From Proteus vulgaris (GTDB taxonomy: Bacteria > Pseudomonadota > Gammaproteobacteria > Enterobacterales > Enterobacteriaceae): 64,000 nucleotides of DNA. Each line of letters begins with the position of its first letter. Within the stretch, counting starts at the first letter, position 1. The notes under the pieces were generated by a model, which was given only the letters and a program-made list of their open reading frames with translations, was not told the DNA's origin and ran no database searches. The stretch is from the NCBI RefSeq assembly GCF_023100685.1, contig NZ_CP090064.1:1612001-1676000 (forward strand), given 5' to 3'. A program made the translations under genes and the position numbers. Positions 8,616-16,903 of this stretch are shown here, in pieces.

Positions 8616-9014
8616 ATGAGACAACCAAACTGGACACTCCAGTTACCAGAAACCATAAGGGCGGCCATGAGTCGCCCTTTTTCATGGGGTGAATTTGATT
8701 GTTGTATTTTTGCCTCTGAATGTATTTACGCACAATGTGGTTTCTCTCCAATAAAACTCTTTCTTGGGCAATACAAAACCAAAGCAGAAGCCTTCAACCT
8801 TATCAAATCTAAATTTGGATCACTTGATAAAGCGGTTTCCCACTACTTTAAATCTATTTCTGTTGATTCTGTACAGCGTGGGGATCTTGTCATGTTCAAG
8901 GGTGATGACGGGGACAGCATGGCCGTAGTATGGGCGGGTAATTATTGGGGAGTTACTTCTATTGGTGTTAGACCCGTGCAAATTAACCCTATCAAAGCGT
9001 GGAGAGTAGAATAA
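8616..9014 (+). CDS. Tail tip NlpC/P60-like (gpK-position) protein
   Basis: The 132-residue protein has the Cys-containing start of phage NlpC-like tail proteins (FSWGEFDCCIFASECIYAQCG, nucleophile candidate Cys at about 29-30) and the later GDLVMFKGDDGD segment. The histidine that normally completes the catalytic set is not evident, so it may be structural and not an active peptidase. In lambda the equivalent gene K encodes a tail-tip peptidase needed for cell-wall penetration. The stop overlaps the J-like start. Confidence 0.6.
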   Translation: MRQPNWTLQLPETIRAAMSRPFSWGEFDCCIFASECIYAQCGFSPIKLFLGQYKTKAEAFNLIKSKFGSLDKAVSHYFKSISVDSVQRGDLVMFKGDDGDSMAVVWAGNYWGVTSIGVRPVQINPIKAWRVE

Positions 9015-12000
9015 TGGGTGGTAATGGTGGATTAATTACAAAAGTGGTTGGCGCTGGGTTGATGATCGCAGGGTTATTCAATGGTGGGATCACCGCACCA
9101 CTGGGCATTGCGTTAATGTCGGCAGGTATTGCAGTTCAAGTTGCCGGCTCTTTAATATTCAAACCGAAAATTCCCTCAATGGACTATCGTGACACTAGCG
9201 AACGCAAGCAAATGTTACGCTCTCCTTCTGCGTCAGAAACCGTCATTGTTGGGAAAACCGTTGCTTCTGGATTACTTTTCTTTGCTGAAGAAGAACCAGG
9301 AGAACAAGAGGAAAATGAAAAAATCACACTGGCGCTTGCTTTGTCTGGGCATCCTATCGATAGGGTGGGAAAAATTTGGTTTGGTGATGATCTCATTGAG
9401 ACTTTTGGTGACAAGGCTTCGTGGGAATTACATAACGATAGAAAAGATGCTGATCCCTTTATGCTAAAAAACTGCCCATCATGGAAAGAGGATATGATTG
9501 GGCGTGGTATGGCTTGGTTACGTGTGACACTCACATTTGACCAAGAAAAATTCCCTTATGGTTTACCCAATGTGAAATGTGAAATTTGGGGTAAAAAACT
9601 CTTTGATCCGCGCACAGGAAAAACAGAGTGGTCGAATAATGGTGCGTTAGTTATTCTTGATTATTATAGAGATTATTTAAAGGTTCCCGATAGCGATATT
9701 GATTTTGATAGCTTTAAACAATCAGCAGATTTATGTGATGAAAGCGTAAGTAATGCTGAAAATGGCTCTGAGCGTCGATACACATTAAATGGTGCTTATG
9801 ATCTAAATGAAAGTCCATCAAGTGTATTGGAGGCAATGCATAAATGTATTAATGCAGAGCCTACATTTACAGCAGGAAAACACGGAATTCAAGTTGGTGC
9901 ATATTATGGGCCAGCGCTGAAAACTATTACAGAATCACAACTCATTGATACCGTAACTTGTACTCCTGAAACGGGGCTAAAGGATGCCACAAATGCGGTG
10001 TATGGTACTTTTATTGACGCCGAGCAACTCTATACCAAGACAGACTTTACACCTGTCATTGTCAATGAATGGATAGAAGAGGATGGTTTAGAAATCAGGG
10101 AAAACGTTGATTACCGATTTGTTACTAGTCCTTATCAAGCACAACGATTAGCTCGACAATATTTGCGTAAAAAGAAAGCCGGTAGGCGCGTCCAATTGAC
10201 GATGAATTTAGATGGCTATGCGTATCGCCCTGGTGAAGTTGTTTTATTAGATTTACCTTCTTTAAATATTAGTGGTCTTGAATTTCGCATTGCTGAATGG
10301 ACTTTCCATGCTTTAGAAGGCGTCTCTCTGACATTAGAAGAAGATGGTGCTTATTTATATGAAGACGTCATTGGGAAACCCTTTGTTAGACCTCCATTCA
10401 CTAAATTACCCACGGGTGGTGTACCAGCACCTATCAACCTAGCCTTTGTTCCTCTTGCTGTCACCGATATTGTTCAGGGATATATTTCATGGCAGAACGT
10501 GGCATCTGATATTCGTTATAACACCGTCAATATTCTTCAAAACGGTAAAGTTATTCAATCCATTCAAGTACCGGGTGAACGTGTTGATATTAACGGTTTA
10601 ACTAGAGGCACTTATCGTGTCGAAGTGAGAGCGCTCAATGTTGCTGGCGCTATGTCCGCTCCTGCTATCAGTGATTTTGCTATTCAAGCACCACCTGCGC
10701 CGATTGGTGTTGAAATAACGTCGGGTATGTTCAGTTTAACAGCATCACCAATGCAGGGAGACTCTGCAGTTTTTGGTTACACATTTGAGTTTTGGTTTAG
10801 TGAAAAGAAACTCGTTAATCTCTCTGAAAATGAAGTGATCACCAAAACAAATAAAGTTGGCCAAGGAAATTTCTGGACGCAAGAGAATTTAAAAGCTGGC
10901 CACACGTATTATTTTTATGTTCGAACAATTAATAGTTATGGTAAATCACCTTTTGTGGAAGCTTCGGGTGTTCCTGTCTCATTACCATCAGATATCTTTG
11001 ATGATTTAGATAATACGGTTAGAGAAACGGATGCGTTTAAAGAGCTGGATAAAAAACTCAACTGGAATTCTGAGTCTGTACTAATTCTTAGTAACACAAG
11101 TCACCGTAACTTCAGACAGCTACTAGTAAAACATGCCGAATCACAAGCCGGTATTAATGAACTATGGCAAGTCCGTGCTACTGACAATGAATCGTGGGCA
11201 CAAACCGTTACTCAGCTCTATTCTTCAATTAATGATGCAGAGAACACGTTTAACTCTGAAATTAAAGAGGTCAAAACATCAATCTCTAAACTCGACCAGG
11301 CTTTTGGGCAGACGACAACTGAAATTAGAACGGAGATAACGACGACTAACAGTGCGACAAATCAACGTATTGATAGCACGAATAACAATTTAGCCGGTAC
11401 CAACAAAAACCTCGGTATCACTAACCAGAATTTAGATAAAACTAATCAAAACCTCGACAAAACTAATCGCTCATTGCAACTGACAGACGAGGAGGTCGTG
11501 CGCGTCGCTGCGGATGTTGTGACAAACAAAGAGGCAATATCTAAAACTAATCAGGCAATGGCTAAATCTGAGGAGCAGGTACAGGCTCAATTCGGTAAAC
11601 AGCAGGGCATGATTAACCAAAAAATGCAGGCTGAATTTAGTCAGACGGGTGACGGTGTTGTTACTCACTCCATTAATATCACGATTGTTCATGACAAAGT
11701 TAAATATAACGCAGCAGGGCAAGTGATTAGTGCTCAGGTTAAGAATGGAAAGTTGGAGTCTTATATCGGCTATAACGCTAATAATTTCGCATGGTACAAC
11801 CCAAGTAACGGAAAAATGGAATTGTTCATGTACGTTAAAAATGGCCAGATGTTTATGCGTGAGGCTTTTATTAACGAGGCATGGTTAAATTCCGTTGTTG
11901 TTACCGAATATATTAAATCTGGCGATTATGTACCCGGGAAGAGTGGTTTTTTGATTGATGGTAAAACTAGCAATATTGAAATGAACAAAGGAACGTTCCG

Positions 12001-12124
12001 GGGGGAATTAGATATAGGAACAAATAAAACGGGTGCGCATACCGTTATCACCAATGAACGGATTGCGGTTTACGGTGCTCAAGGAGAAATTAGGATTGAA
12101 ATAGGAAAAATAGAAGGGAGATAA
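9014..12124 (+). CDS. Host-specificity tail tip protein, J-like
   Basis: I choose the ATG at 9014, which overlaps the preceding stop (TAATG), over an in-frame ATG at 8999 that lacks coupling. The 1036-residue product has a hydrophobic glycine-rich N terminus, the central tail-tip body (KFPYGLPNVKCEIWGK, PEATFTAG-type hub), and fibronectin-like repeats around residues 480-680. A Thr/Asn-rich coiled coil with repeated NQNLDKTN units lies near residues 790-830, and the C terminus is receptor-proximal. It contacts the bacterial surface receptor. Confidence 0.9.
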   Translation: MGGNGGLITKVVGAGLMIAGLFNGGITAPLGIALMSAGIAVQVAGSLIFKPKIPSMDYRDTSERKQMLRSPSASETVIVGKTVASGLLFFAEEEPGEQEENEKITLALALSGHPIDRVGKIWFGDDLIETFGDKASWELHNDRKDADPFMLKNCPSWKEDMIGRGMAWLRVTLTFDQEKFPYGLPNVKCEIWGKKLFDPRTGKTEWSNNGALVILDYYRDYLKVPDSDIDFDSFKQSADLCDESVSNAENGSERRYTLNGAYDLNESPSSVLEAMHKCINAEPTFTAGKHGIQVGAYYGPALKTITESQLIDTVTCTPETGLKDATNAVYGTFIDAEQLYTKTDFTPVIVNEWIEEDGLEIRENVDYRFVTSPYQAQRLARQYLRKKKAGRRVQLTMNLDGYAYRPGEVVLLDLPSLNISGLEFRIAEWTFHALEGVSLTLEEDGAYLYEDVIGKPFVRPPFTKLPTGGVPAPINLAFVPLAVTDIVQGYISWQNVASDIRYNTVNILQNGKVIQSIQVPGERVDINGLTRGTYRVEVRALNVAGAMSAPAISDFAIQAPPAPIGVEITSGMFSLTASPMQGDSAVFGYTFEFWFSEKKLVNLSENEVITKTNKVGQGNFWTQENLKAGHTYYFYVRTINSYGKSPFVEASGVPVSLPSDIFDDLDNTVRETDAFKELDKKLNWNSESVLILSNTSHRNFRQLLVKHAESQAGINELWQVRATDNESWAQTVTQLYSSINDAENTFNSEIKEVKTSISKLDQAFGQTTTEIRTEITTTNSATNQRIDSTNNNLAGTNKNLGITNQNLDKTNQNLDKTNRSLQLTDEEVVRVAADVVTNKEAISKTNQAMAKSEEQVQAQFGKQQGMINQKMQAEFSQTGDGVVTHSINITIVHDKVKYNAAGQVISAQVKNGKLESYIGYNANNFAWYNPSNGKMELFMYVKNGQMFMREAFINEAWLNSVVVTEYIKSGDYVPGKSGFLIDGKTSNIEMNKGTFRGELDIGTNKTGAHTVITNERIAVYGAQGEIRIEIGKIEGR

Positions 12125-12126
12125 CC

Positions 12127-13167
12127 ATGTATGGTGTTTATGTTAAACCAGATATAGGGAATGAATATTATTTAGATGCTGATGATAACCAAGTTATGGG
12201 ATATCTGGGTACTGTCAAAATGGGATGGTATGGTTATTTTTTTCCAAATACTGGATGGAATACAATGAAGCACAATATCCCTGAATATGAACGGTATAAC
12301 ATCATTATTATTCCTAGGATAGTGTCTCGGACATATAAAATACCCGGTTCGTATTATTGGTTCTCATCAAATGTAACGGATTATAATATATCTGGTGATA
12401 ATTTTAATTTTTATGTCGATGAAAGACCTGCTGGGTCACGGGTAGATTCAGAAGATGCAGAGGATGATCCTGAGTTTATATTTGATTTTTATGGTTACCC
12501 AAAATCAAATAGTGAATCATACGGCATACGACTGCATGGAATGAATGGCATTAGCGAACTAACTCCATCTATGCGAGGGTATTGTATATTTGCCGATATT
12601 GTACAAATAAATGCAGGTAAAAATAATGGCTGGAGAATGCCATCACATATTACTGATAAAATGAACCCCATTATTTTCGTGCGACCTAAAAATTCAGGTG
12701 CTGTCTTCTCATATAATAAAGCTAGGGGTTTAGTTGTTAGTAGTTCATGTGAAATGTATGTCGTTATATTTTGCACTAACTTTACTTTAACTCCTCCAAA
12801 ATATGGCATTGTGATTTATAACGATAAAAAAGAAATTACATTTTCATCTAACTACAAACCCATGAAGCTCGGAGAGACAACGCGATTTAGTAATCGAAAT
12901 GGTGCTTCGTTTTCCAAACTCAAAAAACCAATGATTATTCCAGATGCACAATTCGTTAACTGGAGAATACAGGGAAGCAATAGAGATGATGTTATCTATA
13001 TGCGAACAGGATTTGGTTTTAGAAATGATGGGAATAATGTCTATTGGGATGACATATACAGTATCAGATCCGAATACGGTGGGCCATGGGGGGCTGATGG
13101 CGGTAATGCGTTTAAAATAGAATTTGATATATACGGCATCGAACTCAGCGACTACTTCAATATTTAA
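12127..13167 (+). CDS. Distal tail protein of unknown family
   Basis: The 346-residue protein starts 3 bases after the J-like stop, so it is translated from the same late message. It is rich in Tyr, Asn and Gly (MYGVYVKPDIGNEYYLDADDN; MKHNIPEYERYNIIIIPRI) with no signal peptide, coiled coil or recognisable enzyme motif. The composition suggests an all-beta tail-tip or fibre-associated protein. Codon use is more AT-rich than the tape measure, consistent with exchange of receptor-binding modules. Confidence 0.5.
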   Translation: MYGVYVKPDIGNEYYLDADDNQVMGYLGTVKMGWYGYFFPNTGWNTMKHNIPEYERYNIIIIPRIVSRTYKIPGSYYWFSSNVTDYNISGDNFNFYVDERPAGSRVDSEDAEDDPEFIFDFYGYPKSNSESYGIRLHGMNGISELTPSMRGYCIFADIVQINAGKNNGWRMPSHITDKMNPIIFVRPKNSGAVFSYNKARGLVVSSSCEMYVVIFCTNFTLTPPKYGIVIYNDKKEITFSSNYKPMKLGETTRFSNRNGASFSKLKKPMIIPDAQFVNWRIQGSNRDDVIYMRTGFGFRNDGNNVYWDDIYSIRSEYGGPWGADGGNAFKIEFDIYGIELSDYFNI

Positions 13168-13202
13168 TTAATCCTTCATTTATACCTCTAGGAAACTTAT
13201 TC

Positions 13203-14342
13203 ATGATATACACAACAGGCACTGTTAACACAGTGTCAGGGTCTGCTATTGTCCGCGGAACTGGCACTAAATTTAAAAATAATAATCCAGCCATTAATAT
13301 CGGAATGACTATTTTAATTAAATCGGGGAATACTAATATTCCGTATATGATTAAATCCGTTAATTCCGACACTGAATTAGTATTAGCACATCCAGCATTA
13401 GCAACGACTACTAACACCACATTCTCAATTCATATTACTGAGCCAGATAATAATAGTGATGCAGCAAGAACAATGGTCGCTATTAATAGTTATGTCGAGT
13501 ATTTCCTCGACGCCATGAATACGTGGATGACTCAGACTGGTCAGACAAAAATTGAAATGCCAAATGGAGAGATTGTCACGCTCGATAGCATTAAGAAGAT
13601 GCAAGAGGATATTAGTAAAAAAGCAGATGATAATAAAACAGTACATATTGGGGATTTTGGGATTGGTAGAGTGGGGCTTAGAGAGCCATCTTCGATCTCA
13701 TGTTTTTATGGCTCCCCATCAGTAGGAGTACCAGGCTTTCCTAGTAATGGTGCCGGCTGGCAATCTACATATAGCGGAAATCGTCGTGCAATGTTATTTA
13801 TGAATACATCCGGCGCATTAATGACTCGCTTTAGTTTATCAAATGATGTTGTTGATACTACGACGCCTTGGAGTACAGTATGGAGCTCAATCAATACAAC
13901 CATAGATCCGCAAGGCTTTATCAAAAAAGCATCCCCAATTATCAACATTAATCCCGACGGCACATTCACAACTAACGACGAATCGGAAGGTACTACAGTT
14001 ACTCGAGTAGCTCAGGGAGAATATCTCATTGAAGGCGTTTTGGGCTTTAACTCAGATGCAGGCTGGGGCGGTGTCGATGGTGGTATTGAAATTCCGCTAG
14101 ATGTCAATAAACAACCACTTATTTGGGTGGACTTTGAAATCAACAAAGACGGTTCGATTCTCGTTAAGACTTATCACCGCACTCACCATAATGCGCCAGA
14201 ATTTGCCAATAATGAGATTGAGGGTTTCAATGATGGTGACCCAATTGATATCCCTGATGGTCGTTTTATTTCTGTTCGTGTACAGATGCCAGAAAATTCT
14301 ATATGTAATCGGATACATATAGAAAAATCTAGCTTAATTTAG
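13203..14342 (+). CDS. Phage tail fibre protein
   Basis: The 379-residue protein has a beta-rich N terminus (TGTVNTVSGSAIVRGTGTKF; NPAINIGMTILIKSG) of the type that anchors fibres to the tail, then a short helix (DSIKKMQEDISKKADD, residues 120-140), and a C-terminal domain rich in Gly, Asn and aromatic residues. Shine-Dalgarno AGGAAA lies 9 bases before the ATG. It is the last late gene; no fibre-assembly gene is recognisable after it, only a 20-codon remnant-like frame at 14351-14413. Confidence 0.7.
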   Translation: MIYTTGTVNTVSGSAIVRGTGTKFKNNNPAINIGMTILIKSGNTNIPYMIKSVNSDTELVLAHPALATTTNTTFSIHITEPDNNSDAARTMVAINSYVEYFLDAMNTWMTQTGQTKIEMPNGEIVTLDSIKKMQEDISKKADDNKTVHIGDFGIGRVGLREPSSISCFYGSPSVGVPGFPSNGAGWQSTYSGNRRAMLFMNTSGALMTRFSLSNDVVDTTTPWSTVWSSINTTIDPQGFIKKASPIININPDGTFTTNDESEGTTVTRVAQGEYLIEGVLGFNSDAGWGGVDGGIEIPLDVNKQPLIWVDFEINKDGSILVKTYHRTHHNAPEFANNEIEGFNDGDPIDIPDGRFISVRVQMPENSICNRIHIEKSSLI

Positions 14343-14409
14343 AATAATTAATGAAGAAGGATGGGAAGTTAGTGCCCGGGCAGTTGGTGCATAGCCCAGG
14401 CTTTGTATG

Positions 14410-16239
14410 CTAAAAATTTTTGATTATATATTCAGTTACTAATTCAGCACCATAAATTGAAAGGTGGGATCCGTCTGTATAAATCGGTTCTCTTTTATAA
14501 ATTACTTTACATTTATTACTATCACAAAGAGCGTTGTTTGGATCTATAAATCTAACATTTTCATAAGAGGCTAATTTTTCTTGTAAAAATTGATTTATCT
14601 CGATATTTTGTTTTTCTTGAGCTTCTTTACAGTTAGATATCAATTTGTACCCAAGTAGGCTTTCGCCTGTGAGACAACTGAATCCATCTATTTTTGCTCG
14701 TTGTGGTCTTCCTATTATGTAGTACATACGTTGATTACCACCAGCTTTGATAACTGACAAAATTTCATCTAACACAATGGAGTAATATTTGTCTTTATTT
14801 TTTTCGACAGGTGTTGTTTCACCTTTTTGAATAAGAATACCGTTATAGGTATCCCAAGAACTAGCGAAAATAAGGGGTGCCGATGGCACTCTATCCATCA
14901 GTATTTTCAATTTATCATATTCATTGGAGCATGATATATCCTCTTTATTGTTTAGATATCTGGAGTATTTTGGAAATATAAGACATCCATGATCGAAAAG
15001 AGCAGCTGCTTCAACTTTGTGTTCATCAAATGATTTTGCATACTGCAATCCAAAACTATCTCCAGTGATTATATATTTAAAATTATTTCTATCAGAATTT
15101 ATATAAAATACCTTGTTAGAAAGGTAGTTAGCTCCACCATAGTACTTTTTATGAAATTCTTCTTTTGTAAGATTGTACTGTTCAGGTACTCTACTAGAGT
15201 AACCATTGTTCGAAATAATCATGAGACAAGGAATAAGGCACACTGTAAAGGCTATCGGGAGCATTTTACTGGATTTTAAAAGGTCTTGTGATTTATTTAA
15301 AGCAAAGGAGATAATTAAGGTTATTAAAGCGAACCATATAAAGTTAATATCAATATTAAGTTTATGAGTAAAAACTAGAATAGGCCAATGAACAAGATAA
15401 ATTTCGTATGATATAGAACCGATAAATTGTAACGGTTTTAAGTTATACACACTAAAAGCTGAATTTGCATAAATACACAAGAATGCTCCAGTGACGGGAA
15501 TTATTGACATCACACCTGGCCATGGTGTTTCTTTATTTATAATGAAAAAGCTTGTGATTATAAGAATGATACCAACAACGCTCAACGTTTTGTTTAGCAT
15601 TTTCATTGATATCATAATATATGCTAATCCACCCGCAAGCATAGCCCATGCTCTTGTGGGGAACATGTAATAGCTAGCCTCTGCATAGTTATAGGTTCCA
15701 TATATGGATGCAGAGAGAGAAAAAATAAACATAATTACAATGGAATACTTGGCTACTTTTATTCCACCTATTCTTGATATCGCAAGTAATAGTAATGGAT
15801 AGATAATATAGAATTGCCATTCAACAGAAAGAGACCAAGTATGTAAAAGAAAATTATTAACAGAGGAATCATCAAAATAACCAGATCTAGATAAATAAAG
15901 AAAATTAGAAAGAAAAAATATACTACTTACAATATCTCTGCCCATTTCGTAAAAGTCTGAAGGCTTTATGAAAAGCCAACCGATTAACATAGTAATAAAG
16001 CATGTAATTATTAGTGCTGGAATTATTCTCTTTGCACGAGCCAAATAAAATCGCTTTAAACTAAAGTTTTTCTTAGTGATACCAGACAAGATGATCCTTG
16101 TCATTAAATATCCTGAAATGACAAAAAAAACATCAACACCAGCAAAACCACCCGGAAGATAGTCGTTATTAAAGTGAAAAATTATTACGGAGAGCACCGC
16201 AATAGAACGCAAAGCGTTTATATCTTTTCTAAAATCCAT
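14410..16239 (-). CDS. Acyltransferase-3/SGNH O-antigen acyltransferase (OafA-like)
   Basis: The start at 16239 gives MDFRKDINALRSIAVLSVIIFHF, the expected family start; longer readings are rejected. The 609-residue product has an acyltransferase-3 membrane domain (about residues 1-350) with the conserved histidine in IIFHFNNDYLPGGFAGVDVFFVISGYLM. A C-terminal SGNH domain follows (ITGDSFGLQYAKSFD near residue 410; DGSHLSIYGAELV at the end, with Asp and His). Such enzymes acetylate O-antigen or other surface sugars at the inner membrane. Convergent to the tail fibre and prophage-borne, so lysogenic conversion is likely. Confidence 0.85.
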   Translation of the reverse strand: MDFRKDINALRSIAVLSVIIFHFNNDYLPGGFAGVDVFFVISGYLMTRIILSGITKKNFSLKRFYLARAKRIIPALIITCFITMLIGWLFIKPSDFYEMGRDIVSSIFFLSNFLYLSRSGYFDDSSVNNFLLHTWSLSVEWQFYIIYPLLLLAISRIGGIKVAKYSIVIMFIFSLSASIYGTYNYAEASYYMFPTRAWAMLAGGLAYIMISMKMLNKTLSVVGIILIITSFFIINKETPWPGVMSIIPVTGAFLCIYANSAFSVYNLKPLQFIGSISYEIYLVHWPILVFTHKLNIDINFIWFALITLIISFALNKSQDLLKSSKMLPIAFTVCLIPCLMIISNNGYSSRVPEQYNLTKEEFHKKYYGGANYLSNKVFYINSDRNNFKYIITGDSFGLQYAKSFDEHKVEAAALFDHGCLIFPKYSRYLNNKEDISCSNEYDKLKILMDRVPSAPLIFASSWDTYNGILIQKGETTPVEKNKDKYYSIVLDEILSVIKAGGNQRMYYIIGRPQRAKIDGFSCLTGESLLGYKLISNCKEAQEKQNIEINQFLQEKLASYENVRFIDPNNALCDSNKCKVIYKREPIYTDGSHLSIYGAELVTEYIIKNF

Positions 16240-16650
16240 AGTAATAAAAAAGCCTTCTTTATTGAAAATATGACAGCACGTGAAATTAGCAATACTGCCA
16301 TTACCTATGAGGAGATACATCATTCTCATATGAACAAGAAAAAAAGCGTATATTTAAAATCTTTTTTGCTTATTCTTGATTTCTTATCTACTAAGATGCA
16401 ACTTGCGGATTATACTCTTTAAATATTTATTGTATTGTGAAATAGTTAAATTAATATATCGCAGTCTAATACACGGTTATCAAAACTAATATAAGTATTA
16501 TGATAATCAATCAGTTATAAAAAGGCATAACCATCGTCTTTTGGGTTTGTTAAAAGAAAATATACCTTAATAAACAAATGGTTAATGCTGGTGAGTTATA
16601 GCATAGAAACAGGGCGAGAATTGAGCTTTAACTAGGGTAAATCTGATGGG

Positions 16651-16683
16651 AGTTTTACCAGAGTTTTACCAGAGTTTTACCAG
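16651..16683 (+). repeat. Three perfect 11-bp tandem repeats, candidate integrase arm sites
   Basis: The unit AGTTTTACCAG occurs three times without a gap or mismatch at 16651, 16662 and 16673. It lies about 60 bases from the 3' end of the tRNA gene, where tyrosine integrases usually have arm-type or Xis sites as short direct repeats. The assignment to integrase is inferred from position. Confidence 0.7.
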
Positions 16684-16703
16684 TAGCAAATTTCAGACAT
16701 AAA

Positions 16704-16729
16704 AAAACCAACCGTAAATGGTTGGTTTT
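16704..16729 (-). terminator. Intrinsic terminator of the tRNA-Pro gene
   Basis: The 10-bp stem AAAACCAACC/GGTTGGTTTT with loop GTAAAT has T runs in both directions, seven on the minus strand. It lies 12 bases beyond the 3' end of the tRNA. Confidence 0.85.
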
Positions 16730-16741
16730 CTTAAATATTGT

Positions 16742-16818
16742 TGGTCGGCATGATAGGATTTGAACCTACGACCCCCGACACCCCATGACGGTGCGCTACC
16801 AGGCTGCGCTACATGCCG
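16742..16818 (-). tRNA. proL: tRNA-Pro (anticodon GGG)
   Basis: Read on the minus strand, the 77 bases fold into a full cloverleaf: acceptor CGGCATG/CATGCCG, D arm GCGC...GCGC, anticodon loop ATGGGGT with anticodon GGG, T arm GTAGG TTCAAAT CCTAT, and an encoded ACCA end. The sequence closely follows the enterobacterial proline tRNA for CCC codons. Its 3' end faces the prophage, which suggests it is the integration target and remains intact after insertion. Confidence 0.95.
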
Positions 16819-16903
16819 TTTGTGCCCTGTATATTACTGTTTTTGACTGCTAAAGCAACCTTTTGCTAATTAAGTGACGTAATTTTATACATCACGAATT
16901 GCG

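Larger units (their letters stand above)
16240..16741. other. Gene-free prophage end region
   Basis: This AT-rich 0.5-kb stretch holds the promoter side of the acyltransferase gene, the three 11-bp tandem repeats at 16651-16683 and the tRNA terminator at 16704-16729. I see no convincing gene in it. Its position next to the tRNA suggests it contains the phage attachment region arm sites. Confidence 0.6.

Noticed and set aside
14351..14413. Twenty-codon plus-strand frame after the tail fibre
   Set aside because: It has no recognisable content and overlaps the end of the acyltransferase gene; at most a remnant of a fibre-assembly gene.
16651..16683. Three 11-bp repeats considered as a CRISPR or iteron origin
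   Set aside because: No spacers, too few units and no replication gene nearby; the position beside the tRNA fits phage arm sites better.
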